From Acinetobacter beijerinckii CIP 110307 (lineage in GTDB: Bacteria > Pseudomonadota > Gammaproteobacteria > Pseudomonadales > Moraxellaceae), in contig NZ_KB849763.1 in assembly GCF_000369005.1 (NCBI RefSeq), positions 124,001 to 188,000 on the forward strand: DNA of 64,000 nucleotides, read 5' to 3'. Under the pieces are notes generated by a model, which saw nothing but the letters and a program-made list of their open reading frames with translations, was not told where the DNA came from and made no database searches. This document shows, piece by piece, positions 47,926 to 57,267 of the stretch (position 1 is its first letter; each line of letters begins with the position of its first letter). A program made the translations under genes and the position numbers.

Positions 47926-49644
47926 TTGCGTCAGCTATATCGCCGTAACCATTTTAGCGGCAAGACGATTAGACGGTATTCTACCACAATCTTGTTGCTA
48001 GGTAGCATGAGCTCTTATGTCTCTGCACAAGCAATACACGACATGTATGCTGATCAAAGCTTTGAGCATGCTCTTCAACAAAGTATGGTCGCAGAATTTT
48101 CTCTTGCTTATGATGATATTCCGACAGCACTGCATAATTACACGGTACTGGCAATACGTAGTAATTCCACCACGATTAAACAACGCGCCCTAGATGTTGC
48201 ATTAGAATACAATGACTTACAAGCAGCTCTTGATATTGCAACACATTGGGTCGAACAAGAGCCAACGGATGTCCCTGCTTTATTTTACTTATCACATATT
48301 GCGCTCAAAACACATGAATATGAGTTGGCAGCAAAAACACTCGATAAAATTTTAAATATCGACTCTACTGCTGATCTTGAACAAATTTTGGCAGGTATTG
48401 CACCTGAAGAAGCTCGAGATCGTGAGATTTTGCTGAATGCCTTACGCACAAGTGAGGAACGAGATAATCCCTCAATTCTAGCCTTGATCGCAGGTTTAGA
48501 AGCACAAGATGGTTTGTATGAACAAGCACTTAACAATATTAATCGTGCTTTGCGTAAACGTTCTAAATCAACCAGCTTTATCTTAATGAAAGCGAACTTA
48601 CTGATTGCTTTAAGAGATGAGGAAGAGACAACAAAATGGTATGCAAAAGCCAGTCGAAAAAATAAAAATAATTTAGATATCAGACTCGCTGAAGCACGCT
48701 ATTATATTCAAATTAATCAACAACAAGAAGCTTTTGAAAAGCTGGAAGATATTATCAAAGATCACCCCCATGCTGAAGAAGCTTTATTCATTGCAGGTTT
48801 AACCAGTATTGATCTAAAACAATATGAAAAAGCAGAACAATATTTGGTTGAGTTACGTTCATCTGCAAAATACCAAAATGAAGCCTACTACTATCTTGCA
48901 ATTAATGCTCAACGCAAACAGCATTATGAAACAGCCAAAGCTTATTATCGTCTTGTTGATGGCAGCCTATATATTGTATCTCGACGTAATATGATTGCTA
49001 TTTTCGAGAAACAAGAACAATTAAATGATGCTTTAAGGTTTTTAACCCAAGAACGTGTGAATTATCCGCAACATGCCAGTTTCTTATACCAAGCCCAAGC
49101 GGATATTCTCAAGAAAACCAATAATAAAAAGGCAGCCTTGGCTTTACTCGATGAAGCAATTAAGAATTTACCTGATGATCCTGAACTCATTTATGCAGAA
49201 GTTTTATTGCTGGATCCATTTACGGATCGCGATAAGTTGGATAAAACCTTAAAGCAACTTTTAATCATTGAACCTAATAGCCCGACTTACTTAAATGCTT
49301 ATGCCTACACGCTTGCACTGCAAAATCGACGTTTAAAAGAAGCAAGAAAATATGCTGAGTTAGCGCTAAATTACGCTCCAGAACAAGCCTCTATTTTAGA
49401 TACGTTAGGTTATATTGCTTTTTTACAAAATGATTTTGATACCGCTGTTGATGTTTTAGGACAAGCTTATGGACTTAGTCAAAATATTAATATTGGAGTT
49501 CGCTATGCAAAAGCTTTATACATGCAAGGTTCATTGACTGAATTTAGCGATGTGTTACAGCAATTGAAACAAAAACATGCAAATGCCCCACAATTACAAC
49601 AACTTGATAGCTTAATCTTACCCATAACCGTAAAAAAGAGTTAA
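47926..49644 (+). CDS. Exported tetratricopeptide-repeat protein
   Basis: A 572-residue TPR protein at the head of the lolB-ispE unit. A basic N-terminus and hydrophobic stretch ending in 'SSYVSAQA' look like a Sec signal peptide, so it is likely periplasmic or outer-membrane-attached. Many helix-turn-helix TPR units follow, for example 'DVPALFYLSHIALKTHEYEL', 'EALFIAGLTSIDLKQYEKAE' and 'ILDTLGYIAFLQNDFDTAVD'. The start is a TTG at 47926 with only a weak ribosome-binding site; later ATGs would remove the signal peptide. An LolB/LPS-related scaffold role is inference from location. Confidence 0.78.
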   Translation: MRQLYRRNHFSGKTIRRYSTTILLLGSMSSYVSAQAIHDMYADQSFEHALQQSMVAEFSLAYDDIPTALHNYTVLAIRSNSTTIKQRALDVALEYNDLQAALDIATHWVEQEPTDVPALFYLSHIALKTHEYELAAKTLDKILNIDSTADLEQILAGIAPEEARDREILLNALRTSEERDNPSILALIAGLEAQDGLYEQALNNINRALRKRSKSTSFILMKANLLIALRDEEETTKWYAKASRKNKNNLDIRLAEARYYIQINQQQEAFEKLEDIIKDHPHAEEALFIAGLTSIDLKQYEKAEQYLVELRSSAKYQNEAYYYLAINAQRKQHYETAKAYYRLVDGSLYIVSRRNMIAIFEKQEQLNDALRFLTQERVNYPQHASFLYQAQADILKKTNNKKAALALLDEAIKNLPDDPELIYAEVLLLDPFTDRDKLDKTLKQLLIIEPNSPTYLNAYAYTLALQNRRLKEARKYAELALNYAPEQASILDTLGYIAFLQNDFDTAVDVLGQAYGLSQNINIGVRYAKALYMQGSLTEFSDVLQQLKQKHANAPQLQQLDSLILPITVKKS

Positions 49645-49648
49645 ACGC

Positions 49649-50230
49649 ATGCGTATGTTTTCAAAATTTTGCTTAGCTATTTGCAGCAGCAGTATGCTAA
49701 TGATGGCAGGTTGTCAAAGCTTCACTCAACCCAATAAAAACATAGCAACGCCACAAATCCAAGATGAAAATAATTTTAATCTACAAGGTAAAATTGGTGT
49801 ACGCACACCACAACAATCTGGCAGCGCTTTTTTTACATGGGCACAACAACAAGATCAATTTGACATTGAACTAACAGGAATTTTAGGCGTTGGTAAAACT
49901 CAAATTGAAGGCAAACCAGGTCAAGTCACTTTAAATAGCGCTAAAACTGGGCTTATAACAGCAGCAACTCCAGAAGAATTATTAGAAAAAGCCACAGGTT
50001 GGCAAGCACCAATCATGCATTTAGCCTATTGGGTACAAGCTAAACCTGCAACTCAAAATGCCCAGATCAGCAAAGATGAAAATAATCGCTTAAAACAACT
50101 GATTGAAGATGGTTGGACCGTTGATTTTAGTTATAACGATGCTCAACCTTTGCCAAACAAGCTTTTATTAAAGCAAGCCCTTGCTGATGATAAAGAAAAT
50201 CGTATTACAATGGTGATTCAAAACCGATAG
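49649..50230 (+). CDS. lolB: Outer membrane lipoprotein LolB
   Basis: A 193-residue lipoprotein that accepts lipoproteins from LolA and inserts them in the outer membrane. The lipobox MAGC places the lipid on Cys22. The beta-barrel-like fold starts with 'FNLQGKIGVRTPQQSGSAFF' and 'TWAQQQDQFDIELTGILGVG', matching the LolB signature including the hydrophobic loop. It lies between the TPR gene (4-bp gap) and ispE (14-bp gap); lolB-ispE-prs order is shared with E. coli. Confidence 0.92.
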   Translation: MRMFSKFCLAICSSSMLMMAGCQSFTQPNKNIATPQIQDENNFNLQGKIGVRTPQQSGSAFFTWAQQQDQFDIELTGILGVGKTQIEGKPGQVTLNSAKTGLITAATPEELLEKATGWQAPIMHLAYWVQAKPATQNAQISKDENNRLKQLIEDGWTVDFSYNDAQPLPNKLLLKQALADDKENRITMVIQNR

Positions 50231-50244
50231 TTTAGATTCTATTT

Positions 50245-51078
50245 ATGATTAAAGTGCCATCCCCTGCCAAATTGAATTTATTTCTTCATATCACAGGTCG
50301 ACGTGAAAATGGTTATCATGAATTGCAAACTATTTTTCAATTGATTGATCTATATGATTGGATGAGTTTTGAACAGACCACAGATCATGTTATTCACATC
50401 GAAGGATTAACAGAAGTCAAACTCGAACAAAATTTAATCTACAGAGCTGCACAATTATTACGTCCACATGCGCAAAAATTATGTGGATTGAATATTCGTA
50501 TTGAAAAAAATATTCCTATGGGTGCTGGACTGGGGGGTGGCTCCTCGAATGCTGCAACCACGCTTATTGTGCTCAATCAACTGTGGCAATGTGGATTAAA
50601 TGAACAACAATTGGCAGCATATGGTGTGCAACTCGGCGCAGATGTTCCGATCTTTATTTTTGGTCGAAATGCATGGGCTGAAGGTATAGGTGAACATTTA
50701 TCATTCATAGACTTAGCTCAAAAACAATTCATTATTTTGAAACCTGACTGTTTTATCAGCACTCAACAGCTTTTTTCACAAAAAACATTGACAAGAGACT
50801 CTAAGATCACTAAATTTTGCGCCTATCAGTTAGAACCTTCTAGCTTTGGAAATAACTTTGAACCATTGGCTCGACAGTTATACCCTGAAGTTGAAGAAGC
50901 AATGCAATATTTAGATCAGTTTGGTCTAGCAAAGCTTACAGGTACAGGTGCTTGTGTTTTTATTGAAGTAACCAGTGAAATGGACATAAAGAAAATTTTG
51001 CAAAACGCGCCTTGTAAATCTTACTTGGTAAACAGTCTAGCAGAATCTCCTTTAAGAAGTTTTTCAGTTACATGTTAG
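50245..51078 (+). CDS. ispE: 4-diphosphocytidyl-2-C-methyl-D-erythritol kinase
   Basis: A 277-residue GHMP kinase in the MEP route to isoprenoids, phosphorylating CDP-methylerythritol. It begins 'KVPSPAKLNLFLHITGRREN' with the catalytic Lys, has the ATP loop 'IPMGAGLGGGSSNAATTL' and ends with 'LTGTGACVFIE'. Its TAG stop (51076-51078) overlaps the first two bases of tRNA-Gln copy 1. It is co-transcribed with lolB and probably with the tRNAs. Confidence 0.96.
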   Translation: MIKVPSPAKLNLFLHITGRRENGYHELQTIFQLIDLYDWMSFEQTTDHVIHIEGLTEVKLEQNLIYRAAQLLRPHAQKLCGLNIRIEKNIPMGAGLGGGSSNAATTLIVLNQLWQCGLNEQQLAAYGVQLGADVPIFIFGRNAWAEGIGEHLSFIDLAQKQFIILKPDCFISTQQLFSQKTLTRDSKITKFCAYQLEPSSFGNNFEPLARQLYPEVEEAMQYLDQFGLAKLTGTGACVFIEVTSEMDIKKILQNAPCKSYLVNSLAESPLRSFSVTC

Positions 51079-51151
51079 GGGCGTCGCCAAGTGGTAAGGC
51101 ACCGGGTTTTGATCTCGGCATCCGTTGGTTCGAATCCAGCCGCCCCTGCCA
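51077..51151 (+). tRNA. tRNA-Gln (UUG), copy 1
   Basis: 75 nt with encoded CCA. The acceptor AGGGGCG pairs with CGCCCCT; the D arm is TCGCCAAGTGGTAAGGCA; the anticodon loop TTTTGAT gives UUG; the T arm holds GTTCGAATC. The first two bases are part of the ispE stop codon. I found no promoter directly upstream, so it is probably cut from the lolB-ispE transcript. Confidence 0.95.
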
Positions 51152-51196
51152 TATCTTTAGACAGAATGGTTTTATATAGATATCTGTTCAAATATA

Positions 51197-51225
51197 TTGA
51201 CAATATCATATAAAAATATTAAAGT
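51197..51225 (+). promoter_or_regulatory. Promoter of tRNA-Gln copy 2 / prs
   Basis: -35 TTGACA (51197-51202), 17-bp spacer, -10 TAAAGT (51220-51225), 11 bases before tRNA-Gln copy 2. Confidence 0.65.
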
Positions 51226-51236
51226 TCTGCCGCATT

Positions 51237-51311
51237 AGGGGCGTCGCCAAGTGGTAAGGCACCGGGTTTTGATCTCGGCATCCGTTGGTTCGAATCCAGC
51301 CGCCCCTGCCA
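51237..51311 (+). tRNA. tRNA-Gln (UUG), copy 2
   Basis: 75 nt, the same sequence as copy 1 and 85 bp after it, with CCA and anticodon UUG. It has a consensus-like promoter directly upstream. prs begins 100 bp later with no clear terminator between, so the tRNA may be processed from a tRNA-prs transcript. Confidence 0.95.
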
Positions 51312-51411
51312 TATAATAGATTGTTTCTAAATTACCCGTTGGAAAAACTTAACATTTTTCCCTTGCGCTCGGTCGAAGCAATGCTTCGCTTAACCCTCGC
51401 TCAGGTGCTTC

Positions 51412-52365
51412 ATGCCCAATCTTGTCGTTTTCAGTGGAAGTGCTCATCCACAGTTCGCCCAAAAAGTCGTAAGCCATTTACATATCCCACTCGGTGCTGC
51501 TTCTGTAAGCAAGTTCTCTGATGGGGAGATTTCAGTTGAAATTACTGAAAATGTTCGTGGTAAAGACGTTTTTATCGTTCAATCTACTTGCGCGCCAACC
51601 AATGATAACCTGATGGAAATCTTGGTTATGGCTGATGCTTTACGTCGCGCAAGTGCTGGTCGTATCACAGCTGTCATTCCGTATTTCGGTTATGCACGTC
51701 AAGATCGTCGTCCACGTTCTGCTCGTGTACCAATTACAGCAAAAGTTGTAGCGGATATGCTTACAACTGTTGGTATTGACCGTGTGGTAATGATCGACTT
51801 GCACGCAGACCAAATTCAAGGTTTCTTCGATATTCCAGTTGACAACATCTATGGTACGCCAGCGCTATTGGCTGACCTACGTCAACAACAACATGACAAC
51901 CTTATGGTGGTTTCACCTGACGTTGGTGGTGTTGTTCGTGCACGTGCTGTTGCAAAACAATTGGGTGATATTGATTTAGCTATCATCGATAAACGTCGTC
52001 AAAAAGCAAATGAATCACAAGTGATGCATTTGATTGGTGATGTTAAAGATCGTGACTGTGTCATCGTTGATGACATGGTAGATACAGCAGGTACGCTTTG
52101 CAAAGCCGCTGATGCACTAAAACAATTTGGTGCTCGTCGTGTAATTGCTTATGCAACTCACCCTGTTTTATCTGGCAAAGCGCTTGATAATCTTCGTAAT
52201 TCTGTTATTGATGAATTGGTTGTAACTGACACAATTCCTCTTTCTGATGAAGCATTGAACTTAGGTAAAATTCGCCAAGTTTCTGTTGCTAGCATGGTTG
52301 CTGAAACAATTCGTCGTATTAACAACGAAGAATCTATTAGCGCGATGTTCGATAGTTATCTATAA
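51412..52365 (+). CDS. prs: Ribose-phosphate pyrophosphokinase
   Basis: A 317-residue PRPP synthase, feeding purine, pyrimidine, His, Trp and NAD synthesis. It begins [19 protein letters not shown]; has '[19 protein letters not shown]', '[20 protein letters not shown]' (flexible loop), '[19 protein letters not shown]' and the PRPP-binding '[19 protein letters not shown]'. The leader carries a small hairpin (CGAAGC-AAT-GCTTCG at 51374-51388). AGGTG lies just before the ATG. The terminator at 52384-52410 follows. Confidence 0.97.
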   Translation: MPNLVVFSGSAHPQFAQKVVSHLHIPLGAASVSKFSDGEISVEITENVRGKDVFIVQSTCAPTNDNLMEILVMADALRRASAGRITAVIPYFGYARQDRRPRSARVPITAKVVADMLTTVGIDRVVMIDLHADQIQGFFDIPVDNIYGTPALLADLRQQQHDNLMVVSPDVGGVVRARAVAKQLGDIDLAIIDKRRQKANESQVMHLIGDVKDRDCVIVDDMVDTAGTLCKAADALKQFGARRVIAYATHPVLSGKALDNLRNSVIDELVVTDTIPLSDEALNLGKIRQVSVASMVAETIRRINNEESISAMFDSYL

Positions 52366-52383
52366 TAGCCCAGCTTTTTTCTT

Positions 52384-52411
52384 AAACCCTAGCTTAGCTA
52401 GGGTTTTTCTA
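52384..52411 (+). terminator. Terminator of prs
   Basis: AAACCCTAGC-TTA-GCTAGGGTTT with a T5 tail, 18 nt after the prs stop. Confidence 0.9.
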
Positions 52412-52462
52412 TCACTAAACTGGTCGCAAGTTTAGTTTCTTAATCTCAATGAGGATATGCCC

Positions 52463-52759
52463 ATGGCAAACTTCGTATTAACAGCTCAAGCACGTGAAGC
52501 AGCACTACAAGGGAAAGGTGCGAGCCGCCGCCTTCGTCACGCTTCACAAATTCCAGCAATCATCTATGGTGGTAGCGCTGAGCCTGTAACAATCACTTTA
52601 GAACTTCGTGAAATCGTTAAAGCATTAGAAAACAATGCTTTCTTTGAAGAAGTAATCGAAATCAAAATCGGTGATAAAGTTGAAAGCGTTAAAATCCAAG
52701 CGTTACAACGTCACCCAGCTAAAAACACACCTATGCACGCTGACTTTAAACGCGCGTAA
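52463..52759 (+). CDS. rplY: 50S ribosomal protein L25
   Basis: A 98-residue short-form L25 that binds 5S rRNA. It begins MANFVLTAQAREAALQGKGA, then 'SRRLRHASQIPAIIYGG' and 'ALQRHPAKNTPMHADFKR', typical of the family. There is no long C-terminal CTC-type domain. The second ATG (52463) is used because GAGG at 52451-52454 lies eight bases before it but only two before the first ATG (52457). pth follows by 20 bp. Confidence 0.95.
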   Translation: MANFVLTAQAREAALQGKGASRRLRHASQIPAIIYGGSAEPVTITLELREIVKALENNAFFEEVIEIKIGDKVESVKIQALQRHPAKNTPMHADFKRA

Positions 52760-52778
52760 GTGTTAAAGGCGTAAATTA

Positions 52779-53360
52779 GTGTCAAATATTTCGCTAATTG
52801 TTGGTTTGGGTAATCCTGGAAAGGAATATGCCCAAACCCGCCATAATGCAGGCTTTTGGTTTGTTGAACAGCTTGCAGACCGTTATGGTATTTCATTAAA
52901 AGCAGAACCTAAATTTCATGGGTTTAGCGGTCGTGGTCAAATTGAAGGTCATGACGTACGCTTGCTATTACCAACAACATTTATGAACCGTTCTGGTCAA
53001 AGTGTTGTACCTTTTGCCAAATTCTATCAAGTTGCACCAGAAGCAATTTTAATTGCTCATGATGAACTCGATATGGACCCAGGCATCATCCGATTAAAAA
53101 CAGGTGGTGGACACGGCGGACATAATGGTCTACGTGATATCGTCCCACATATCGGACCAAACTTTCATCGCTTACGTATTGGAATTGGGCATCCCGGCTC
53201 CAAAGAACGTGTTTCTGGTCATGTGCTCGGCAAAGCTCCTAGCAGTGAACAAAATTTAATGGATTCAGCAATTGATCATGCCCTATCAAAAGTGAAAATG
53301 CTTGTTGATGGACAAGTTTCACAGGCTATGAATCAAATTAATGCTTATAAACCTGCTTAA
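52779..53360 (+). CDS. pth: Peptidyl-tRNA hydrolase
   Basis: A 193-residue enzyme that frees tRNA from peptidyl-tRNAs dropped by ribosomes. It has 'LIVGLGNPGKEYAQTRHNAG' with catalytic His22, 'LLLPTTFMNRSGQSV', 'LIAHDELDMDPG' (Asp) and 'GGGHGGHNGLRDI' (Asn). The start is GTG at 52779; AAAGG lies upstream. It is in one unit with rplY. Confidence 0.96.
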   Translation: MSNISLIVGLGNPGKEYAQTRHNAGFWFVEQLADRYGISLKAEPKFHGFSGRGQIEGHDVRLLLPTTFMNRSGQSVVPFAKFYQVAPEAILIAHDELDMDPGIIRLKTGGGHGGHNGLRDIVPHIGPNFHRLRIGIGHPGSKERVSGHVLGKAPSSEQNLMDSAIDHALSKVKMLVDGQVSQAMNQINAYKPA

Positions 53361-53504
53361 ATTTAAACTGAATTGTTGATCAATCACGCTTGCCATATTG
53401 TGTTTTTAAGCGCAAAATGCGCATCAAACCGCCTATCGCCGCGGGAAACGTGACAAGTCAACCATAAGATATTCATCTTAGGTCTTACTCAGGAGACGCT
53501 AGCC

Positions 53505-53885
53505 ATGCTATCTCGTTTATTAAAATGTAAAATTCACCGTGCAGTTGTCACTCATGCAGAACTTCATTATGAAGGTTCTTGTGCAATTGATGGTGTTTTG
53601 ATGGATTTAGCAGGGATTCGTGAATACGAAGAAATCCACGTATGGAACGTAACCAACGGCAAACGCTTCACAACTTATGCAATTCGTGGTGAAGATGATT
53701 CAGGCATTATTTCAGTCAATGGTGGCGCAGCGCACCAAGCTGATGTTGGTGATTTAGTAATCATTGCAACATTTGGTGACTTTACTGAAGTTGAAGCAAA
53801 TCTTCACAAACCACGTTTAGTTTATGCAAATCCAGACAATACAGTAAATCACACAGCAAACTGTATTCCTGTACAAATCGCATAA
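53505..53885 (+). CDS. panD: Aspartate 1-decarboxylase
   Basis: A 126-residue pyruvoyl enzyme that makes beta-alanine for pantothenate and CoA. The self-cleavage site Gly24-Ser25 lies in '[10 protein letters not shown]', yielding the pyruvoyl group on the alpha chain. '[18 protein letters not shown]' and '[19 protein letters not shown]' complete the active site. CAGGAGACG precedes the ATG. The 144-bp gap from pth has a small palindrome (GCGCA-AAA-TGCGC). It supplies the same pathway as coaD in this window. Confidence 0.97.
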   Translation: MLSRLLKCKIHRAVVTHAELHYEGSCAIDGVLMDLAGIREYEEIHVWNVTNGKRFTTYAIRGEDDSGIISVNGGAAHQADVGDLVIIATFGDFTEVEANLHKPRLVYANPDNTVNHTANCIPVQIA

Positions 53886-53899
53886 AGCAAAGAGATCAA

Positions 53900-53932
53900 A
53901 AAAAACCAGTCAATATGAACTGGTTTTTTTAT
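53900..53932 (+). terminator. Terminator of panD
   Basis: AAACCAG / CTGGTTT stem in an A-run / T-run context, about 18 nt after the stop. Confidence 0.85.
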
Positions 53933-54059
53933 TGCTTCTTATTTCTAGAAAATAGCATACAAAAAAACTGAACAATCTGCTTTTATTTTACTTAATCATA
54001 CTTGTACGTCAGCACTATAGTTTATTTAATAAATAGAAAATAAAGATAATTAAATAGAT

Positions 54060-55847
54060 ATGGATATTATTAAAACGCTGAGTAAAGTTACTGTTTTTTC
54101 TGACTTAGACGAAAACAATCTAAGGTCTTTAGCTCAAAATTGTGCAATCAAATATTTACCAGTTGGACAGCAACTTTATAGCATCAATGATCCTGCTGAT
54201 TACGTTTACGTTATTATTTACGGAAGAATTAAACTCACCACCTCTAATTTAATCACCTATTTAAGTCGCTATGAAATTTTAGGTGAGATGGGAGTTATCT
54301 CAAAACAACCTCATCACGGTGAAGCTATAGCAATAAGAGATACTGCTTTATTGGAAATTCCCCAACACACATTTATTAATTTTCTTTATCAACAACCTCA
54401 AACCTTATTTGCATTATCTCAATTAATTATTGCTCGATCACAACCTGACTTACAGCACACACATCCCATGAGTCAAAGTCGAACCTTAGCGATTGTTCCT
54501 GTTTCAGCCCAAATTCCCTCGATACAACTCGCAGAAAAACTAACAGAACACTTACTGCGTTGGCCCCATGTACGCTTAGTCACAGCTGCACATGTAGATG
54601 CATTATTTGGTATTGGATTTAGCCAAACTGCTCTTGATTATTCTTCAAATGATTTACAACTCAGGCAATGGTTGGCTAGTCTTGAGGAAAAACACTGTTA
54701 TGTACTTTATGCAGCACATCGACATGATGATGAATGGTCAAAACGTTGCTTACATCAATCAGATCGTATTTTGATACTTGCTGAAGCAAATCAAACACCT
54801 CTTCCAAGCCCATTAGTTGAGCACTTAAATAAATATAATTGGCAAAGTCAGATTGAGTTAGTGTTATTACGTTCTGAAGGTGATCCATCTCCTTATACAT
54901 TGGTGTTGAAACAACTTTATCATGCGCGAGCACATTACTTTATTCATCCTTGGGCACAAGCTGATATCTGTGCAATTGCCCGACAAATTTCTAGTCAAGG
55001 TGTTGGCTTGGTTCTTGGTGGCGGTGGTGCACGCGGCTTCGCACACATAGGCTTAATTCGTGCACTGGAGCAATTGCATATTCCAATTGATATTGTTGGT
55101 GGAACCAGTATGGGCGCTTTTGTTGCAGCTCTAGTGGCATGTGGTTTTGATAGTGTCGAAATGACACATATTGCTTATGAAACCTTTGTAGCACGTAATT
55201 ATTTAAATGATTACACCATGCCTAGGGTGTCCTTAATCAGAGGACAGCGCTTCCATTCTCGTTTACAAGCAATTTTTGGTCATCGAAGAATAGAAGAGTT
55301 AAAACGAACTTATTATTGTATTTCGACTAATCTTTCCACAGGACAGGCTGTAATACATGATCAAGGACAATTAGCCACTTGGGTTGGAACCAGTATGAGT
55401 GTCCCTGGCGTTGCACCACCAGTAGCTTGGCATGAAAATTTACTGTGCGATGGTGGTGTGATCAATAATTTACCCACAGATGTGATGCAAAACTTAGAGC
55501 GAGGTACAATTATCGCCAGTAATGTCAGTTTACATGATGATATACGAGTTCCTGGGATTGGTTTAGATGAACCGGATCAAAGTGCTCTACTCAACTGGAA
55601 TAAATTGATTAAAGACAAACTGCTACATGCACCACGCCTTGCCGAAATTCTCATGCGTACTGCGACACTTGCCAGCGATACCATGATTCAAACCGCTGCC
55701 ATTGAACGAGCAAATTTACATATTCGAATGCCAATTAATGGTATTGGGATGTTTGATTGGCACCGATTAGATGAGTTGGTAGATCGTGGCTATGAACATG
55801 CGCTTGCCACCCTACTTCCAATTAGAGATACACTTCCCAACGCTTAA
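54060..55847 (+). CDS. Patatin-like phospholipase with cyclic-nucleotide-binding-like domain (NTE/RssA type)
   Basis: A 595-residue protein. Residues about 8-130 form a cNMP-binding-like beta-roll (FSDLDENNLRSLAQ, YVYVIIYGRIKLTT, GEMGVISKQPH). The middle part may be a degenerate nucleotide-binding region. The patatin domain (about 314-500) has the oxyanion hole 'LGGGGARGFAHIGL', nucleophile Ser350 in 'GGTSMGAFVAA' and Asp464 in 'LLCDGGVINNLPTDVM'. It is expected to hydrolyse phospholipids or lysophospholipids, as do neuropathy-target-esterase relatives. It is convergent with an unknown gene pair at 55855-57267. Confidence 0.88.
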   Translation: MDIIKTLSKVTVFSDLDENNLRSLAQNCAIKYLPVGQQLYSINDPADYVYVIIYGRIKLTTSNLITYLSRYEILGEMGVISKQPHHGEAIAIRDTALLEIPQHTFINFLYQQPQTLFALSQLIIARSQPDLQHTHPMSQSRTLAIVPVSAQIPSIQLAEKLTEHLLRWPHVRLVTAAHVDALFGIGFSQTALDYSSNDLQLRQWLASLEEKHCYVLYAAHRHDDEWSKRCLHQSDRILILAEANQTPLPSPLVEHLNKYNWQSQIELVLLRSEGDPSPYTLVLKQLYHARAHYFIHPWAQADICAIARQISSQGVGLVLGGGGARGFAHIGLIRALEQLHIPIDIVGGTSMGAFVAALVACGFDSVEMTHIAYETFVARNYLNDYTMPRVSLIRGQRFHSRLQAIFGHRRIEELKRTYYCISTNLSTGQAVIHDQGQLATWVGTSMSVPGVAPPVAWHENLLCDGGVINNLPTDVMQNLERGTIIASNVSLHDDIRVPGIGLDEPDQSALLNWNKLIKDKLLHAPRLAEILMRTATLASDTMIQTAAIERANLHIRMPINGIGMFDWHRLDELVDRGYEHALATLLPIRDTLPNA

Positions 55848-55854
55848 TTTAAAA

Positions 55855-57036
55855 TCATGAAGATATAGGCGTATTAATTTGATAACGATTCAGTAAATCA
55901 TCTAAATATTGATAAGTTTCTTGATCGAGTTGCTGCATATAGATATTGAGGATTTCTTTACATTGTTGTTTTTTTTCTGATGGCATGCGCCTCACAATAT
56001 CCAATGTTACCTCCCATTGCGAACGTAACAACGATGCATAAGCGATATGATGTAATACCTCCTCATTAATTTGAGCAATTGCTGTTGCTACAGCTTCTCT
56101 AGCATCATCCTGCATATAATTCACCACCACCAACATATCCGTCCATAAATCACATCGATCAGCGGCCTCCACAATACTCTGAATAATTTCAACCTGTCTT
56201 AAAGTAGGTAAATTTGCGACGTAACATTGCGCTTGAGCAGAAAGACAAGCAACAACTGGCAACATATCTTCCCAAAGTTGGTCTTCTTGCGCTGCATGAA
56301 TAATCGCATTAATCACTAACTCGCCCTGCTGCACTGCTAAGTCACCGAGTTCCTGTTTTAATTCATATCCAATATGACTCATTAAAGCCAATAATTTAGG
56401 CCACACTAAACGTTGAGTAGGATCACTAATAATCAATAATGCCTTTCTAATCCGATCTTTGGGTAATACATGTACTAAATGATCAATTCGTTCTCTTGAT
56501 TCAATATAAAATGCGATTTCAAGTAAATCACTTTCTTTATCGATAATCTGAGCAACGTCCTGTACCACTTCATCAGATAACATCCCAACGAATCTTCCCA
56601 TAGTGACAAAATTTCGTTGTTCTAAAAGCACTTGTGCAATATCTATAATTTGATGAGTCGTCAAATATCCTAATAACTCTCTTGCCAACCGAGGATCTAA
56701 ATACACAGAAATCGCAGCCAAAGTATCTGCGGACAAATGCTTTGCAATACGATAAAGATGTTCTGTTGATAGATGCACAGCAATTTGAGCCACAATAAAT
56801 GGGTCAAAAAAACGTTTGACCATCATTGCTGTTAACCAATTCGGCAGCCAGTTGACCCAAGCTGCCAAGTTACGAAATCTTGTTTTTTGTTGATTTTGCA
56901 GTAACTCAATCATTGCAAAACGAAATTGTCTTAGGCTTTCTGGTGCTAAAGTCAGTAAAAAAGTGAGTTGCTGCTCCTGAACATTCAAAATCCGAGCAAT
57001 TTTTATAATTTCGGCATGGACAGCGAGTCGAGTCAT
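55855..57036 (-). CDS. Uncharacterised helical-repeat protein
   Basis: A 393-residue protein built from repeated helical pairs (for example 'HLSTEHLYRIAKHLSADTLAAISVYLDPRLARELLGYL'-type units, described in part). It recalls a HEAT/MgtE-N-like solenoid: 'VVQDVAQIIDKESDLLEIA', 'LPKDRIRKALLIISDP', 'INEEVLHHIAYASLL'. No signal peptide or transmembrane span is clear, although residues about 60-75 (WVNWLPNWLTAMM) are hydrophobic. Function unknown. It follows the 72-residue gene by 12 bp and is convergent with the patatin gene with only 7 bp between stops. Confidence 0.65.
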   Translation of the reverse strand: MTRLAVHAEIIKIARILNVQEQQLTFLLTLAPESLRQFRFAMIELLQNQQKTRFRNLAAWVNWLPNWLTAMMVKRFFDPFIVAQIAVHLSTEHLYRIAKHLSADTLAAISVYLDPRLARELLGYLTTHQIIDIAQVLLEQRNFVTMGRFVGMLSDEVVQDVAQIIDKESDLLEIAFYIESRERIDHLVHVLPKDRIRKALLIISDPTQRLVWPKLLALMSHIGYELKQELGDLAVQQGELVINAIIHAAQEDQLWEDMLPVVACLSAQAQCYVANLPTLRQVEIIQSIVEAADRCDLWTDMLVVVNYMQDDAREAVATAIAQINEEVLHHIAYASLLRSQWEVTLDIVRRMPSEKKQQCKEILNIYMQQLDQETYQYLDDLLNRYQINTPISS

Positions 57037-57048
57037 CAGACACTCCTA

Positions 57049-57267
57049 TCAGATCTTTTTTGTTTTAAAAAGGAATCGCAAAAAGAATGGCATCTGAAAT
57101 AGGCTTTTATTCATTTTTTGATTTTCCATTTCAACTGTTTGTTGTAATTGTTGATTGAGCCAATTTAAATCTTGCTGAGATAAATGAGAAAAATCCTTGA
57201 GACTCATCACTGGTCGATGAAGCTGCTGGGCGAGTTGCTCTAACTCAGTTTGATCTACTCTTTCCAT
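57049..57267 (-). CDS. Small hypothetical protein paired with the helical-repeat gene
   Basis: A 72-residue protein starting MERVDQTELEQLAQQLHRPV, rich in Gln and Leu, likely helical, with a hydrophobic/basic end (FQMPFFLRFLFKTKKI) that could touch the membrane. It lies 12 bp upstream of the helical-repeat gene on the same strand; the stop and next start are close enough for co-transcription. I recognise no family. A weak ribosome-binding site (AAAAATGG context) makes the start less certain. Confidence 0.55.
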   Translation of the reverse strand: MERVDQTELEQLAQQLHRPVMSLKDFSHLSQQDLNWLNQQLQQTVEMENQKMNKSLFQMPFFLRFLFKTKKI

